Source: Apostichopus japonicus (taxonomy: Eukaryota > Echinodermata > Holothuroidea > Aspidochirotida > Stichopodidae). From it: 64,000 nucleotides of DNA. The notes beneath the pieces are model-generated. The model worked only from the letters and a program-made list of their open reading frames with translations, was not told where the DNA came from and ran no database searches. The first letter of the stretch is position 1; each line of letters starts with the position of its first letter. The stretch lies in NCBI RefSeq assembly GCF_037975245.1, contig NC_092569.1:9499001-9563000 (forward strand), in the 5' to 3' direction. Below, piece by piece: positions 23,234 to 35,875 of the stretch. The translations under genes were made by a program, and so were the position numbers.

Positions 23234-24040
23234 ATGATTCTGTGCCAAATCATCCCTGCAACCATGCTTCTGCGTACATTCGTCTTTTGTTCATCTGGTA
23301 AGAAAATTTATTGCTGCCAAACTCAATTAAATTTATTATATATTTGTAATTTCTTTATTTTTCACTGCTTAATTGTTTGCCATATTAGAAAAGGGTCCAC
23401 TTGGTACGCCTCCCTTATATATGAACATCCAACGTTTTCCATATCAAGGATTAGAAGTGAACGACCTTGAATGCAGTAATGACAGTGATGCTGTTCGAAC
23501 ATCTTGGTGACAATCTATCTGAATGAATTATGACATGCAGGACTTCACTACTGTCTTTATATTTCATAAAATACAACGATAACCTTTAACACGATCTTTC
23601 CTTCTTTCAAAGTTAAATAATAACTTTGAAGATTTCATTGAAGATTTAACTTTAAATAAAAAATTCGCCTCATATAAAAGTGACCTGACTATGACGAGAA
23701 TTCGATTCGAGAAAAAAAGAAATCCATTGTCTTGTTTCTTTTAAGATAAAGCTTTGGAGATTTTGTTATATCCTGTAGAAAGCTAGTAGAATCAACTAAG
23801 TCAAACAGTTAAACTAAGTTGGACTGATACTGGTACAAGTGGATTTGACTCTTTCTTGGTCACATCAGAAGCAATGATCCCCACGTCAACATTGTAATTG
23901 GTGAAAGGAACATGGAGGTTGCCTCTATTGGAAAGAATCTGTCGTATACATTTTACAAAAGCTTTAAAATCACAGGATATCAAACTATGTATCTTATAAA
24001 CTAAGTATATTATTATAGCTATGTATATTATAAACTATAT

Positions 24041-24046
24041 ATATCA

Positions 24047-24081
<35 letters not shown>

Positions 24082-24094
24082 TATATATATATAT

Positions 24095-24125
<31 letters not shown>

Positions 24126-24126
24126 G
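24041..24126. repeat. (TA)n microsatellite
   Basis: TA-rich run with occasional TTTA interruptions in intron 1 of gene 0. Confidence 0.9.
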
Positions 24127-25351
24127 CCCAGAACTTCCCAATTGCTAAGCCTCATTGCTTCATATGCCACCGCCTTTATCAACTCGGCCACAGCACCAGT
24201 ACATGGCATTATCCAAACTCTCTTGGTTCTGTAATTTCTAGAGAACACTCAATTCAAAAATTTATAATTAATCCATTAACAGTATTGGAGACAATCAAAA
24301 ATAAGAGCGGGATCACGTGGTGCAGGGCATACCTTATGAATCTCTTGTTACCGTCTCTTCACCCACACGCTGATGTGTATGGGCAAATTTAAAAAACAGT
24401 TGCTCTAGTATTTTCAATTCATTTTACATAAAACAAAACGAAAAAGCATGACTATGGCTACGCGTATTTAGAAGAGCACTTGTTCCAAGATTTTATAAAA
24501 AAAAACGAAAGATAAGTTCTGGATACAGTTCATACATATACTCCCGAGTAAGTAACCGAAATCATCGTTATCCAGCCAATTATCAAAACCATCCATGTGT
24601 TTTTAATTATAGTTTTCGTTGACTACGGTTGCCTTATTCGCAATATCTTTTTGAAACCATGCTTCGCCGAGCTATTCGTTTAATGTTCAGTCACAAAGAA
24701 AGCATGATATGTTTGTTTGCACTCTTTCAGCCGTGGGTGAATACATTGGTTGTTTCCCTGCAGCCAATATAGTACCTTCTATGATGATCGCGACAGCGCG
24801 CAGAAGTAACTCAACAGATTATATATGTTCTGGCATCTGTGTTATGGGTGAATCTGATATGTATGGCTTGCAGTATGGAAGCCATCGTTACTGTAGTAAC
24901 CAAACGGAGAAAATTTGACCAGAGATTAGATGGACAATGTAACACCGCATGTAACGGGCCTCCATTTGCCTATGGAATGGAGTGATAGCTATATCAATGG
25001 TAGGTTGTAGGCCGCAATTGTATCATGGTAATTGTTTAAACCGTTTTCTAAATGTCTATCCTGAAAAATTCGCATTCATCGAAGACTGGTCACTTACAAT
25101 TTAAGAGCTCAGAGAAGTAATTTTCACTGAAGGATGGCAGTATCATGCTGGAAGAAATCAGTTCAAGTGACAGATATTTGACTTTCTAACATATCATGAG
25201 TGACATCGGTATGACGTTAGGCTATGAATATATATCTTATGAGATTACTTAAATCGGTAGTCTTTGATGTCGTTCATAAATTTAACTTCTCAGTTATTTG
25301 CTGTTTGATATCAAGTTTCTCATCACAGTAGGCTAATATTTATTATTCCAG

Positions 25352-25627
25352 CTTCAAGTTACGTTGGATGTTTCAACTATTTTCCAGATGATACGATTTA
25401 CTTTGGTGGATTAATCCTTAACTTGATTCCAAAGATTTGTTTCGATATAAGTCGTGGCTATCGATTTTATGGCCTGACACAAGGAAGTAGATGTTACTGC
25501 ATTTCTCATATAGCAAACACATCGAGGGAACATGTTGATTGCTATGGTAACGGAATACCATGTGAAGGAGCAGAAAAATGTGGAGGCTCAAGGAACATTG
25601 TAATTTGGGAATACAAAACAGAAACAG
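25352..25627 (+). pseudogene. Second WSC exon of gene 0
   Basis: Open throughout after the acceptor TATTCCAG. It reads SSYVGCFNYFPDD at the start, GYRFYGLTQGSRCYC in the middle and CEGAEKCGGSRNIVIWEY near the end, the canonical WSC pattern. It lacks a normal donor because the transposon at 25630 begins two bases past the expected exon end. Confidence 0.75.
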
Positions 25628-26837
25628 TACACTCTAAAAACAAAAGAGTGAATTTTCACTCGTTTGGAGTGAATTCTCACTCTTTCTGAGAGTGTAGTGA
25701 GTGATCACTCCATGAAGAGTGAAATTCACTCTTTCAAAAGAGTGAGAATGTTCACTCCTTCAAAGAGTGAGCTTTTCACTCTGAAAGAGTGGGCTTTTTC
25801 AGTCTAGAAAGAGTGAGAATCACTCTTTTAAAAGAGTGAATTTCACTCTTTAGAGAGTTAATGATATTTTACAGCTGATTTTGAGGGACGGGATTGATAG
25901 AATGAGTTTGAGACTCAATGGAAAGGCCCTATCTATTCACAGAAATATTGCTAAACAAGGATGCATCCAAAGATCAAGACAATGGAATGGGCTACTACGC
26001 TGATGATAAGACGATTTACTAGATTTGGACACTGTTAACAAATATAAAAAAGGACAAAGACAACAATTTATGGTACTAAATATATATTAAATAGTGAAAA
26101 TGATACCAAGTTTCATATACAAACACAGAATGAAGCAAAATTACAAACATACAAAGGCACAAAAATATGCAATGAATGATTCACTCACCCCACTTGTATG
26201 TTCCTCTCATACAAATGTGATTTTCTTATAATTAAAAAATAATTCTAGTTACGTCTATGAAACATGTACCAGAGTGTGCTGGCAATACCTCAAAAATGTT
26301 TTTGCAAATAACTCAATCTTACAATTTCAATTTGCAATATGCAAACATTTATCATTTTCGAACTCGTTTTGGCGTCTTTATAAATCTGTGAAAAAATGTA
26401 TGAAGAACAACAATCACACTGGGATACTACTGTTTATGACTGGTGAACCGATATTTTACAGCAAAATGGTTAACTCCTGACAGATAGTAATTAAACGCTC
26501 CATCCTATGTACATCTAAACCCGTCAACCCTCTGGGTGGCAACACTTTTAGGTTTAGAATAGTAATTTATGCAAACATTTGAAAGGAAATTAACTCAGTA
26601 CATACCACGTATTATTAATTCATATTAAGGCACTAGTAAATATATTTAAATAAAAAAAAAATATCTAAATATTTTAACTATGGGAATTGGATCACAACAA
26701 TTCAATTTGCTTTTTGAAAACAATACCCACCTAAAAGAATTTCATGTTATAGGGTACTCATAACAGAGTTTCAAAGTTCAAAATAATGGTGGCGTCTGAA
26801 AACAGTCTAAGAGTGTCCAATTTTTAAACAGATGCAT

Positions 26838-29612
26838 TTAGAGCGGGAGCCCAGAGGGTTTGGTTAGCTGGGAAGGTAACCAATTGCCTTGTACGTCAAA
26901 ATGTTCACAGTGCATTCCTGTATATGAAACCAGACGACTGGCAAACCGGCTGTGGTGGGTGTGGCTGGGAGAGCAATTTTAAAGTCACCTAATAGCGAAC
27001 CTAGATCAGCTTTCATGGTAACCACATCAAAGTAAGTACAATGTGTCAGGGATGGCCCCAAGAGCAACAAATGGCCATCGCCAGTAATTATTGCTGGTGG
27101 GGGTACCCCTGCCAGTCATCAATAATTGACCCCTCACGGCTGACTTAGGTCAGCTCATGAGGTAACCAGTTGAAACCAACTGGAAAATGATGGTTAGGAT
27201 TTCAGATACAAGGGATGGGCATTGCCAGTGATTTTTATTGGTGGGGTACCCCTGCCAGTAGACCCCCAAAATGCCCACCCCCTCATTGACCTAGGTCAGC
27301 TCATGAAGTAACCAGTTGAAAACTACTGGCAAATGATTGGCAGGACTCTATGTGTAAGGAATGGGCATTTCCAGTAATTTATATTGGTGGGGTACCCCTG
27401 CCAGTAGACCCCCAAAATGGCCCTCCCCCTCATTGACCTAGGTCAGCTCATGAAGTAACCAGTTGAAAACTACTGGAAAATGATTGGCAGGACTCTATAG
27501 GTAAGGGATGGGCATTTCCAGTAATTTATATTGGTGGGGTACCCCTGCCAGTAGACCCCCAAAATGCCCATCCCCTCATTGACCTAGGTCAGCTCATGAA
27601 GTAACCAGTTGAAACCTACTGGAAAATGATTGGCAGGACTCTATATGTAAGGGATGGGCATTTCCAGTAATTTATATTAGTGGGGTACCCCTGCCAGTAG
27701 ACCCCCAAAATGCCCCTCCTGTCATTGACCTAGGTCAGCTCATGAAGTAACCAGTTAAAAACTACTGGAAAATGATTGGCAGGACTATATATGTAAGGGA
27801 TGGGCATTTCCAGTAATTTATATTGGTGGGCCACCACTGCCAGAGTCCGCCCCCCCCCTTATTAACCTAGGTGAGCTTATGGTGTAACCAATTGAAAACT
27901 ACTGGAAAATGATAGGTAGTACTCCAGATTTAAGGAGAGTAATTTCCACTGGTGGGGTACCCCTGTCCATTGTCCCAACATCTCCAACCACTGTCTCACA
28001 TTATATTATAGCTCACACCCCAAGACTCCCCGAAACACCCCAGATACAGTGTAACCACTCATAGGTGGCCTCAAATGACTGAATACAACCTGTGTGGTTA
28101 TTCAGGAAGTATGTTCTTGACAGTCAACGTTCATTTCATTCAGCTGTTCTGAAGTGGTCCCTTCAAGTTACCGTAGCTTTACTAATGCCAAGGTGATTGT
28201 CGGATTGAAACACGTGGTCCATGCCAGTGTCACCAGCCTGTTTCCAGGGGTCAAGGAAAAATATATTAATCTGGTGAATGATTCACTGTTTGTGATTTTT
28301 GTTGCCATTCCAATTTCTTTAAGCATGGGGACATTTTTTGTGAAAAACCATAAAACAATAATCTACGACCTATGACCTGAAACTTAGTTTCTTTGAGAGG
28401 ACTATATATAAACTCTGATCATTGACTTTGACCTCTCGATAACCACTGTGAATAAAAAATTCCATGCCATGAAAGAAAGAAGTTATGACTTTTTATAACC
28501 CTCCCCTATGTCAGTATGTGTAATAACTTTATATGTAGACCTATTATTAGAGGTAAACTTTAATTTGTTCACTGTTTTTAGTACAATTGACAATTGGGAC
28601 AATGGACAGGGGTACCCCACCAGTGGAAATTACTGGAAATGACTCTCCTTAAATCTGGAGTCATACCTATCATTTTCGAGTAGGTTTCAACTGGTTACAT
28701 CATGAGCTCACCTAGGTCAATGAGGGGGATAGGCATTTTGGGGGTCTACTGGCAGGGTTACCCAACTAATATAAATTACTGGAAATGCCCATCCCTTACA
28801 TATGAAGTGATACCTATCATTTTCCAGTAGGTTTCAACTGGTTACATCATGAGCTCACCTAGGTCAATGAGGGGGATGGGCATTTTTGGGGTCTACTGGC
28901 AGGGGTACCCCACTAATATAAATTACTGGAAATGCCCATCCCTTACATATATAGTCCTGCCAATCATTTTCCAGTAGTTTTTAACTGGTTAGCTCATGAG
29001 CTGACCTAGGTCAATGAGGGGGTGGGCATTTTGGGGGTCTACTGGCAGGGGTACCCCACCAATATAAATTACTGGAAATGCCCATCCCTTACATATAGAG
29101 TCCTGCCAATCATTTGCCAGTAGTTTTCAACTGGTTACTTCATGAGCTGACCTAGGTCAATGAGAGGAGGGGCATTTTGGGGGTGTACTGGCAGGGGTAC
29201 CCCACCAATAAAAATCACTGGCAATGCCCATCCCTTGTATCTGAAGTCCTAACCATCATTTTCCAGTAGGTTTCAATTGGTTACCTCGTGAGCTGACCTA
29301 GGTCAGCTGTGAGGGGTCAATTATTGATGACTGGCAGGGGTACCCCACCACCAATAATTACTGGCGATGGCCATTTGTTGCTCTTGGGGCCATACTGTAC
29401 CTGACACATTGTACTTACTTTGATGTGGTTACCATGAAAGCTGATCTAGGTTAGCTATTAGGTGACTTTAAAATTGCTCTCCCAGCCACACCCACCACAG
29501 CCGGTTTGCCAGTCGTCTGGTTTCATATACAGGAATGCACTGTGAACATTGTGACGTACAAGGCAATTGGTTACCTTCCCAGCTAACCAAACCCTCTGGG
29601 CTCCCGCTCTAA
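26838..29612. mobile_element. Foldback element with about 1.1 kb inverted arms of tandem ~146 bp repeats
   Basis: The ends are inverted copies of TTAGAGCGGGAGCCCAGAGG. The left arm (26838-27977) and right arm (28588-29612) are reverse complements by eye. Each arm is an array of about seven repeats with GGTACC spaced 143-147 bp apart (27102, 27245, 27391, 27538, 27684 on the left). The spacer (27978-28587) holds a 73-codon frame of no recognised family. Lies wholly inside the CACTA-like element. The sequence could form a very long hairpin. Confidence 0.8.
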
Positions 29613-30028
29613 TTGGTACCATGTAAAGTAATAAAGATGAATGAAAAATATATCAAATAGAAAGTTAGTCAAGTAGTCTAAATTTTGAGTTCATAATATG
29701 CCATTGAATAATTCCTTTACAAAGAATGCATCATTCATTAAAGGTTAAATTAAACCTTTTAATTACTAACATAGCAGTACGTAATGAATAAAACATACCT
29801 TCATATGCTTCTTAAAACTATCAAACTTGTTAATAAAGAATAACCAAATTGGGAATTTAAAGGTAAACAGACAGGTCAAAGTTCCCATTCATAAAGAAGT
29901 GTATGAAATTCTGAGTAAGATGGTCTCTGAAAAAGTCAAAATAGCAGCTGCACTTTTCAAGTAATATCCACTTTAATTTTAAGCTGACAAAATTTGATAG
30001 CAAAATGTCATAACCCCTCTGACAGGGT

Positions 30029-30082
30029 GCTATTACTTCAGTTGAAATATCATAAACCACCCCCCCCCCCCACTCCAAAAAA

Positions 30083-30136
<54 letters not shown>

Positions 30137-30400
30137 GTATATATATATATAGGAATAACGGAAAAACTGTTAAACAACTATGCTGCATTTAGAGAAAGGC
30201 TGGATCTCGAGTGAGATACAATAATTGAATTAGGTAAGTGATTGGAAGTAAAACAGCCAATGTTTGGTTTTTGCAGAGCTTTCGAGCAAAACTAGCTCTT
30301 CTTCAGTGCATGATCACCGAAAGTGACATATATATATATATATATATATATATACTTTTTTTTGGGGGGGGGGTTATGATATTTCAACTGAAGTAATAGC
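30029..30400. repeat. Inverted repeat with TA microsatellite core
   Basis: CTATTACTTCAGTTGAAATA at 30030 recurs inverted near 30400. Both arms run into a C or G homopolymer and then TA runs (30085-30150 and 30331-30352). Confidence 0.75.
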
Positions 30401-31024
30401 TACCTGTCTACATACCTTTAATCTTTGAATCTATGAATGCTCACACATTTGCCAGAGAAACATTCAGAGACCTAAGTTTTGGACTTACCTTATCTGGTCT
30501 TACTATGCACCTTAAATATTAGCCTTCAAAAATATAATTGTAAAATTGTTGTTAATGGAATGGCAAAATGAATATTAAAACAAATGAAATTTAAAAATCC
30601 TGCCAATTGCAACTGTGATGGAGTCCCAAACTGGTGAGCTTGTTGAATCAAAAATGAAAAAGAATTGGGTTGGCCTCCTGTCTGGACCTTGGCCCAGCAG
30701 AAAAGGTTGGGTACACTTCAGGGGCTTCTCCTTAACAAATTGGCCAACGTTGGTGCACACAGCCTACCTGAAACGACAAAGTTATTTCAAATCATTATTA
30801 CCCAGTTAAAAATGTGTGGTTATGGATATAATGGACAGATTTTTTTAATTTTTAATTCTGTGGTACACTTTAGTTGACAAAATAACGTCTTTACATCACT
30901 ATCAATTTTGTCTATTAAAAACTATCCAACAGTTGAAGCAGGAAGGGTAATAACCTTTACACCAAACACAACAAATGGTCCTTACCTTTGGTACTGCACT
31001 AACAGAACAATACACTGTGTGTAG

Positions 31025-31765
31025 TCATATATAACGCTCTTAGGATATTCCCTTTTAGGGGTTAGAAGCTCAATCAATCTTTTGGCATAAGTTTCTCTCT
31101 CTGCTGCATAGGACCATTAACATCCCTGTTGTACGCAATCATTCAGATTTTCCAACACAGTTGATAGATTAATTCTATTTTCTGTCCATATTAGTTTTGT
31201 ATTCCCTTGTGAATTAAATAGTGAAAGGGGATACATCTTTGTTGTATAATTAACTGGTAAAGGGCAACTTTGTTAATTATTGATATTCCTTTCAGACCCT
31301 GACTGGTTTTCTACATTATAACTCATTGCTGTCTGTACTATGAATGAAGAAGTTACTCAACATCACAGATAGTACCCATCTAAAGTAGATGAATCTTGTG
31401 TTTGCTTTGGAGGGTGTTTCATTTGCTATGTCCATACACTGTGTATAGGCATTTGTAACTCTCTTCGGATACCTTCTTTTAAGGGGTTAGAAGGTCGTGC
31501 AATCTTTTGGCATAAGTTTCTTTCTCAGCTGCGTAGGACCATTAACATACCTGAATTGTAATCAATCATTCGGATAATCCAACACAGTTCAAGTTTAATT
31601 GTATTTTCTGTCCATATTTGCATTCCCTTGTGAATTAAATAGTGAAAGCGGTTCAACTTTTTTGTATTAACTGGTAAAAGGCAATGTTGTTTAATATTGG
31701 TATTCCTTTAAGGCTCTGACTGGTTTTCTACAGTATTACTCATTGCTGTTTGTACTGTAAATGCT
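31025..31765. repeat. Direct tandem duplication, period about 420 bp
   Basis: The block from about 31025 to 31345 recurs at about 31445-31765. Shared strings include CTTTTGGCATAAGTTTCT and CCCTTGTGAATTAAATAGTG. Not recognised as a known family. Confidence 0.75.
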
Positions 31766-32204
31766 ATTTAACCTTAATGCCATGTAGTATTTTTTTTCTC
31801 GTATATTGAGGTTAAATTGATATAGGCCTAGTCCTAGTGAACTTTGTAAAGAGGGACATACATATATATTATTAGCTATTGCTATTCATGATAGTTATGA
31901 TTGAACATTGCAGTTGTTTGTAGTCCGAAGTTGATTGTTTCTTCTATTATTTTGTAATTTTCTTTCAGGAAATTTCCCCTTATTCCGAATTTTCCACTGT
32001 GAATAAATGTATCCAAAAACAACCTGGTAATTCTGCTGTCTCTGTTTCAGTTTGTGACGTTACATCTTGATACGTGAAATAACAAAAAATCATAAAGGAA
32101 AACGTTCATTAAGAAAACGCAATTCCTGGACCTTAGCTGCATTAACTTCTGGCCCATTACTCATAGGCCTAACATTAGCCTTAGGCATAGGCCTTACCTC
32201 CGAA

Positions 32205-32275
32205 CACAGGCACTCGTAACGTTATGTAGGCGTGTTTATATACTATACACCTACATAACGTTACGAGTGCCTGTG
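32205..32275. repeat. Perfect 26 bp inverted repeat (hairpin)
   Basis: The arms are 32205-32230 and 32250-32275, fully complementary, with a 19 base loop. The arm includes GGCACTCGTAACGTTATGTA. Confidence 0.9.
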
Positions 32276-32844
32276 CCTCCAAACAACTAGCCAATGTGTT
32301 AATGTGTATGGTACCAAGCCTAATGTTAAATGTTTCCGCTACACTGTTAAGCGTAACGTTTAAGAGCCTAGCCAATCGACTGTAGGCAACGACGACCTGC
32401 GGCCATGGCAACCTTCTAAATTCTATATAATTTCACGTTCTTTCAACATTTGCTAGTTAACCTTACCTCCAAACAACTGAATACCACCACGTCCAAATCC
32501 GCTTTCTTCAAGCCACTGCGAAACTGACATGTTTTAAGATGTAAAACGACAAGAACGAGCGAAGGCAAACGAGTAAAAAAAATGGCGTAACTACAAATAT
32601 TTCTGTATTCGAAGAAACGCGTACTGACTGATTGGTTGATCCTTCACTCCAAAGTAAGAGTGAGCGTTCTTAGCATTTGATTGGCTCATTTGTTCACTCC
32701 TTTGTAAAGAGTGAATATTAAGTACTTTAGCTTTGAAATACGAAGATTTCTGTTGTCTAATGGAGTGAATTTCCGCTCCTTTGGAGTTAAATTTTTTTCA
32801 CTCCGTGAAAAGAGTGAAAAGTTCACTCTTTTGTTTTTAGAGTG

Positions 32845-35154
32845 TAGTAACAGAAGAATCAATAGAAGAGTACGGTAAATACAAACATATTTTCTGAACA
32901 GTACTGTCATGACGAATCATCCCCGACATACATAAATGCAACTGTGTGGTCCTGTTAGGAAAACACTGCTTTTAACATAACATTGTTTCAACATATAGGT
33001 ACAATGAATGATGTGAACCTGACTGCGAAACTTCAGACAATGGAAAAGATATTTATATCTAGAAGGGGATTCGAACCAGCGACCAGAGGCATCATTTCCT
33101 TTGTTCTTTTTCCATTTTTACAACATATATACAGATTTAAGATTTTTTAAGATTACTTTATCTTAAAAGAATCCCTCCACCAATAATGCACATTTAATAC
33201 AGTTTAAAAGAAACCAAATGTCAAAGGTCATATGAAAGAAGCTGCAAAGAAAGTTCTGTACATGTGATCTTTCCTTTATTCCTTTCATTCGTTTTTCCAC
33301 AATGATTACAAACAAAGAGGACAATTTCACATCCTTTTACAAACCTGGACACAATCTAAGCTGTCTCTAATTTAACGAAAGTGTTAAAATACTGAACTAT
33401 ACTGCCTCAACTTCAGATAGAAGTCTGTGATTAAAATGTATTTATGTGTAAACTAATATAGAATGGAATCCGAAGTATTTTATTCCTCTTTAAATTAGAA
33501 CGTATAACGTCTGCAAGTTTCTTGAGAGAAGGTTTCCAATCATGTTTGTAACTTATTTTCTCTGACTCCTAAAACTACATGGTGTGTAGTTTATCCTTGA
33601 ATTGGGATGACATTTGACCCTAAGCTTTATTTTTAATGGACTATATTAACAATTTCAATTATGAATAGTTTCATTTTCATAATCATTTATGTTGTTCACA
33701 AGGTTCGTGCTTCAGAAATAAACGTACTATTCTCACCATGAAAATGGTAGTGCAACCTAATGTAGGACGCAAACCTCGGTATCAGAAGAATCTGCCACTT
33801 AGGACAAAAGCGACAAAATGTAAATAGCGAAACATGATGTCCCTAGTTTATTTGATAGTTTTACGTATTGATCAAGGAAAAATAACGATGGATTTCATTC
33901 AATTAAACAACTATTTTGTCCGAGTTATGAAAATTTGTGAAACGAGAGAGTAATATTACCGATTAATATGTCTTAAATATTTGAGGCAATCATCTTGTAA
34001 AGGAATTTCAAACATAACACATAGTTTAAATAGTATAACATTAATCAATATTTAGTTGGAAACATCTTTAAGACTTGGAACATATAGCATCATATTATAG
34101 TCTTCAATCTCCTTCCAGGAAACACTATTGTGGCATATGTTGTCGATGGTGTTCTCCAGCCGAGCCAAAACTAACAGAGGCGCTGTCATATTGGTCATGT
34201 ATAGTTCCGCGACTGCAGATTATTATTGTACAGGCAGGTGATTACTTGGAAAGTTTTGTTCAAAGTAAATAAAGATAAGATATTTTGATACATATATTTG
34301 AAGTTTCCAGTCAACCAACTTAATTCGGTTTTTTTTTCTAAAAAAGAAATGTTTTAGTCTAAACAGCACAACTGAAACATTTAAATAGTCAATCACCTGG
34401 CACGTCTGTATGCAACTTCATCCAGTGTGTTCTAATGCTTGTAAGTGCTTTCAACCGAACGTGTTACTTCGATTCAGAGATCTGTAAACATATCAAATGC
34501 AACTCTGATAGTACCTGGAGTCCCTTAAAAGAACTGTTTTGGGACCCAGGGCCTTATCTAGAGATCTACGGCACTTCTACGACCTCAGTTGAAATTCTGG
34601 AGAGCCCCATTGCTATGTCATTCAATATCGTGCATCCCATAGCCTATTTAAGAACACAAATATATAGATAGTTTTTGGACCCGTTCATAGATGTTAGTCA
34701 ATAGCGTAAATCCTGTCTTTATTCTTGGGAGGGGTGGTTCAGTCGGGAAATTGGTTTACATTAAGCCGGGGAAGAATTGGACCGCTTTACTGCTGTAACC
34801 CTTGCCACAACCACCCCCCTTTTCCAGCTGTATTTATTATCAAAAACTATCGTTTATGGATACTTATAGATTTCTAATTTATTCTATGCTACAGGATGCA
34901 CATTTGACGTCTTACTTTATCTGAGAGAGGATCCCCCCCCCCCCCCAACAAAAAAATACTAAAGAGACAGATCCACTGACCCTAGTACATCATCCCCTCT
35001 ATTACAAAATCTTCCTTTCGCCTCTTATCCTTCCAGAAAGGTTCAGGTCTTTAACCTTATCAGAAGGGCAAACTGAACTCCCCCCCCCCCCGAACCTTTG
35101 AAATCATGTGAACGCCACTGATGTACGTTATCTGTTTTGTTCTGTCTGTCCTAG
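32845..35154. other. Gene 0 interior, mostly unassigned
   Basis: No exon of the WSC family found. At about 33062-33085 the minus strand carries a tRNA B-box-like string (GGTTCGAATCCCC), perhaps a SINE scrap. At 34165-34220 a short block is loosely similar to 13078-13125 (shared CTGTCATAT.GGTC and GTTCCGCGA-type strings). Confidence 0.35.
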
Positions 35155-35190
35155 AATTTGAGGGACTACAATTGAATCAACGTTTCAAAG
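35155..35190 (+). pseudogene. Possible linker exon of gene 0
   Basis: 36 bp between TGTCCTAG and GTAATC, phase 1 at both ends, reading EFEGLQLNQRFK. Gene 1's first linker exon has the same length and phase, but sequence similarity is weak. Confidence 0.35.
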
Positions 35191-35667
35191 GTAATCTGTT
35201 CGGCCTTGATGTACTACTAAAGTTCAATTAAGTTTCAGTAGCAGTATCATATACATTATTAATATTTAGGCACTATTAATTTGCTGCTCTTTCTTGTGTT
35301 GCCGGATGCTTAACTAAATATAAGAGTTGATCGTTCTCAACCTAGTAACAAAAAGGGAAACTAAAACTATATTTTCAAAAGTAAAGATCAAATTCAATGA
35401 TAATACAAAGTGATGCACCCGCTATTAATGGTTATTTGAGTCATCAACAAATGAAGCTTGAAGTCTACTTGCAATGAACTAACCAATATAACTCACTACT
35501 AGGCATAACATCCCTTAGATTCGATTATTTGTCAATGTGTATGCTCTTAAATCATATGTTCATCGCTATATGACGAACATGATAATGACGAGGAAGTTAC
35601 AAGTAAACATCAAGATTGCAGTGACAATGTCATCATTAATTTGTCATTTGTTTCAAAGCAGGAACTC

Positions 35668-35875
35668 TTTTGTGCCATCTGACAGATTCGCAGCGTTGAA
35701 GGAGGCCTATGTGGAGAAGATATTTATTTGACTTCCCTTCTTTTTAATCCAAAATTGTAATTAAATTGTAATTTTGTGCCATCTGACAGATTCTCAGCGT
35801 CGAAGGAGGCCTATGTGGGTAAGATATAATTTTAATCTTCCCTTCTGATTAATCCAAAGTCCTAACATAGTATTT
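35668..35875. repeat. Tandem duplication, period 104 bp
   Basis: TTTTGTGCCATCTGACAGAT begins at 35668 and again at 35772. The second copy has GGGTAAGA where the first has GGAGAAGA, so only the second has a donor-like site. Confidence 0.8.

Larger units (their letters stand above)
25630..32844. mobile_element. Non-autonomous CACTA/EnSpm-like DNA transposon, 7.2 kb
   Basis: Perfect 23 bp terminal inverted repeats begin CACTCTAAAAAC (25630) and end GTTTTTAGAGTG (32844). TA flanks both sides, a possible 2 bp target duplication. Subterminal regions (25640-25860 and 32650-32830) are packed with short copies of AAAGAGTGAA and its complement, as expected for the transposase-binding ends of CACTA elements. 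I find no transposase-like frame, so it would depend on another copy. Nested inside are a large foldback (26838-29612), an inverted repeat around 30.2 kb, a roughly 420 bp tandem duplication (31.0-31.8 kb) and a perfect hairpin (32205-32275). The CACTA call rests on the CACT- termini and subterminal repeats only. Confidence 0.65.

Noticed and set aside
25627-25860. CRISPR-like array of regularly spaced short repeats at the left end of the CACTA-like element
   Set aside because: The repeats are subterminal transposon motifs of variable spacing in an animal genome, with no cas genes. The same motifs recur inverted at the right end.
30230-30340. Penelope-like terminal sequence suggested by TTTCGAGCAAAACTAGCTCT followed by CTTCTTCAG
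   Set aside because: Only a short resemblance, with no reverse transcriptase or GIY-YIG coding nearby; could not be supported.
33050-33090. tRNA gene suggested by a minus-strand GGTTCGAATCCCC
   Set aside because: Only the T-arm is present; no D-arm, anticodon stem or acceptor pairing was found.
34075-34272. Possible immunoglobulin-like piece (ATADYYCTGR in one frame)
   Set aside because: The YYC-type string is short, the frame is broken just upstream, and the similarity to 13.08 kb is in a different frame. Not enough for an Ig call.
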